Of a stretch of 64,000 bases of DNA, positions 63,374 to 64,000 are shown one piece after another (position 1 is the first letter of the stretch; every line of letters starts with the position of its first letter). Under the pieces are notes generated by a model that made no database searches, had not been told where the DNA came from, and saw only the letters and a program-made list of their open reading frames with translations. This DNA comes from a virus, in the IMG/VR virus record IMGVR_UViG_3300048686_000449, positions 1-64,000 of that record. One strand, given 5' to 3'. The translations under genes and the position numbers were made by a program.

Positions 63374-64000
63374 TTATTGAAATGTAGTAATGTTGGATTT
63401 AGGAATCAATACACTTGATTGTACTATAGAAGGGTCATCAAAGTCAAAATTTTTACGATGCATCCAACTCATATTCGCAGCGATCAATAGCAAAATCGCT
63501 AATGGATCAAACACGGCAATGATCAACAAAATCACAATCCGAACCGCTTTATCAACAAATGACGGATCCGACTTGTCATAGAGAAACTCGGCAACATACC
63601 GAATCGGTCCAATTTCACCCATCAAGGTATTTTCCTGTTGCTTCAATGGCAACTTAGTAGTACCAATGTCTTCTAATTGTTTCTGAAGACGACGTAATTC
63701 ACGAGATTCTGCTGGTGTTGGACCGTCTGGGCGTTCCGCTTGTTTTAGAATAAAATTCATACGTGATTGAAGCAATCGTTCACGAGTCTCTAGTGATTGA
63801 ATCTGAATCGTGGTCGTAGACGAGACGGTCGTAGTTTGAAGATGTGCTGATGACAAAAAACCAAAAATCCCCATTGAGGTGATCAACATTAAGACCAATA
63901 CTGCTCCGGTGAAATAGGAGCGCAATCCCCAATGAACGACAGACCAATTACGATAGAGCCAAGACGCTGTGACTAACTTAGCCAGTTCTAATGTAGAACC
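63374..64000 (-). CDS. multi-pass membrane protein with central coiled coil, N-terminus beyond window
   Basis: The frame is open to the window edge; 208 residues are visible. A membrane segment (about FTGAVLVLMLITSMGIFGF) precedes a helical coiled-coil region with ETRERLLQSRMNFILKQAE and LRRLQKQLEDIG, then a second membrane segment (IVILLIIAVFDPLAILLLIA) and a short tail. This layout is found in uncharacterised T4-like phage proteins. Its last codons overlap promoter 63418-63447. Confidence 0.7.
   Translation of the reverse strand, partial: GSTLELAKLVTASWLYRNWSVVHWGLRSYFTGAVLVLMLITSMGIFGFLSSAHLQTTTVSSTTTIQIQSLETRERLLQSRMNFILKQAERPDGPTPAESRELRRLQKQLEDIGTTKLPLKQQENTLMGEIGPIRYVAEFLYDKSDPSFVDKAVRIVILLIIAVFDPLAILLLIAANMSWMHRKNFDFDDPSIVQSSVLIPKSNITTFQ
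63418..63447 (-). promoter_or_regulatory. sigma70-like early promoter of uvsX
   Basis: TTGACT (63447-63442), an 18-bp spacer and TACAAT (63423-63418), within the end of the upstream membrane protein gene, 57 bp before uvsX. Confidence 0.7.

Overview
The window is a piece of a large T4-like tailed-phage genome (class Caudoviricetes), not a bacterial chromosome. Evidence: T4-type replication and nucleotide genes (UvsX recombinase, gp41-type helicase, gp61-type primase, RNase H-type 5' nuclease, DNA ligase, NrdA/NrdB, ThyX), prohead and virion proteins typical of T4-like phages, dense minus-strand gene packing with ATGA/TAATG overlaps, tRNA genes, homing endonucleases, and two promoter classes: sigma70-like early promoters (TTGACT, 17 bp, TATAAT-like) and T4-type late promoters (TATAAATA and variants). 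Lipoprotein, Tat, porin and curli-type secretion genes point to a Gram-negative (diderm) host. Nearly everything is on the minus strand; the exceptions are two homing endonuclease cassettes.

Layout. 0-11.5 kb: early region of small proteins, each block headed by a near-identical sigma70 promoter; it holds a CobT-like metalloprotein (cut by the window edge) and its probable AAA+ ATPase partner, two hexapeptide beta-helix proteins, an HNH endonuclease, a TusA-like sulfur carrier and a GT2 glycosyltransferase. 11.5-19 kb: a curli-like operon (two small membrane proteins, CsgF, CsgG, two curlin-repeat proteins flanking a FecR-domain protein, and a CHASE2 adenylate cyclase), apparently headed by a T4-type late promoter. 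19-24.3 kb: RNase H, Mom-like modification protein, DNA ligase. 24.3-25.5 kb: tRNA-Trp, tRNA-Asn and tRNA-Met with a plus-strand HNH endonuclease wedged between the first two. 25.5-34.7 kb: more small early genes, a Tat-exported beta-helix protein, a 2OG oxygenase, a lipoprotein, tRNA-Thr, a GIY-YIG protein and Dps. 34.7-40.8 kb: NrdB, an outer-membrane porin, NrdA, ThyX, primase. 40.8-50 kb: conserved T4-like virion and prohead genes and an NMNAT/P-loop/DUF5661 fusion. 50-55.5 kb: a glycan cluster (GT4, methyltransferase, GT2s, HAD-nucleotidyltransferase fusion). 55.6-60.3 kb: a GIY-YIG endonuclease, a DUF6267 gene with a broken second copy, a 2OG oxygenase. 60.3-64 kb: deaminase, helicase, UvsX, and a membrane protein cut by the window edge.

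How it works together. Early promoters concentrate on the small accessory genes, DNA metabolism and tRNAs. The late-type motifs lie in front of the curli operon, the virion/glycan block and some exported proteins. The most unusual content is the complete-looking secretion and amyloid module (CsgG + CsgF + two curlin-like subunits) linked to a FecR protein and a cyclic-nucleotide-producing membrane sensor. This suggests that the phage remodels the surface and cAMP signalling of its host late in infection. That is inference from gene content and promoter type, not something the sequence proves.
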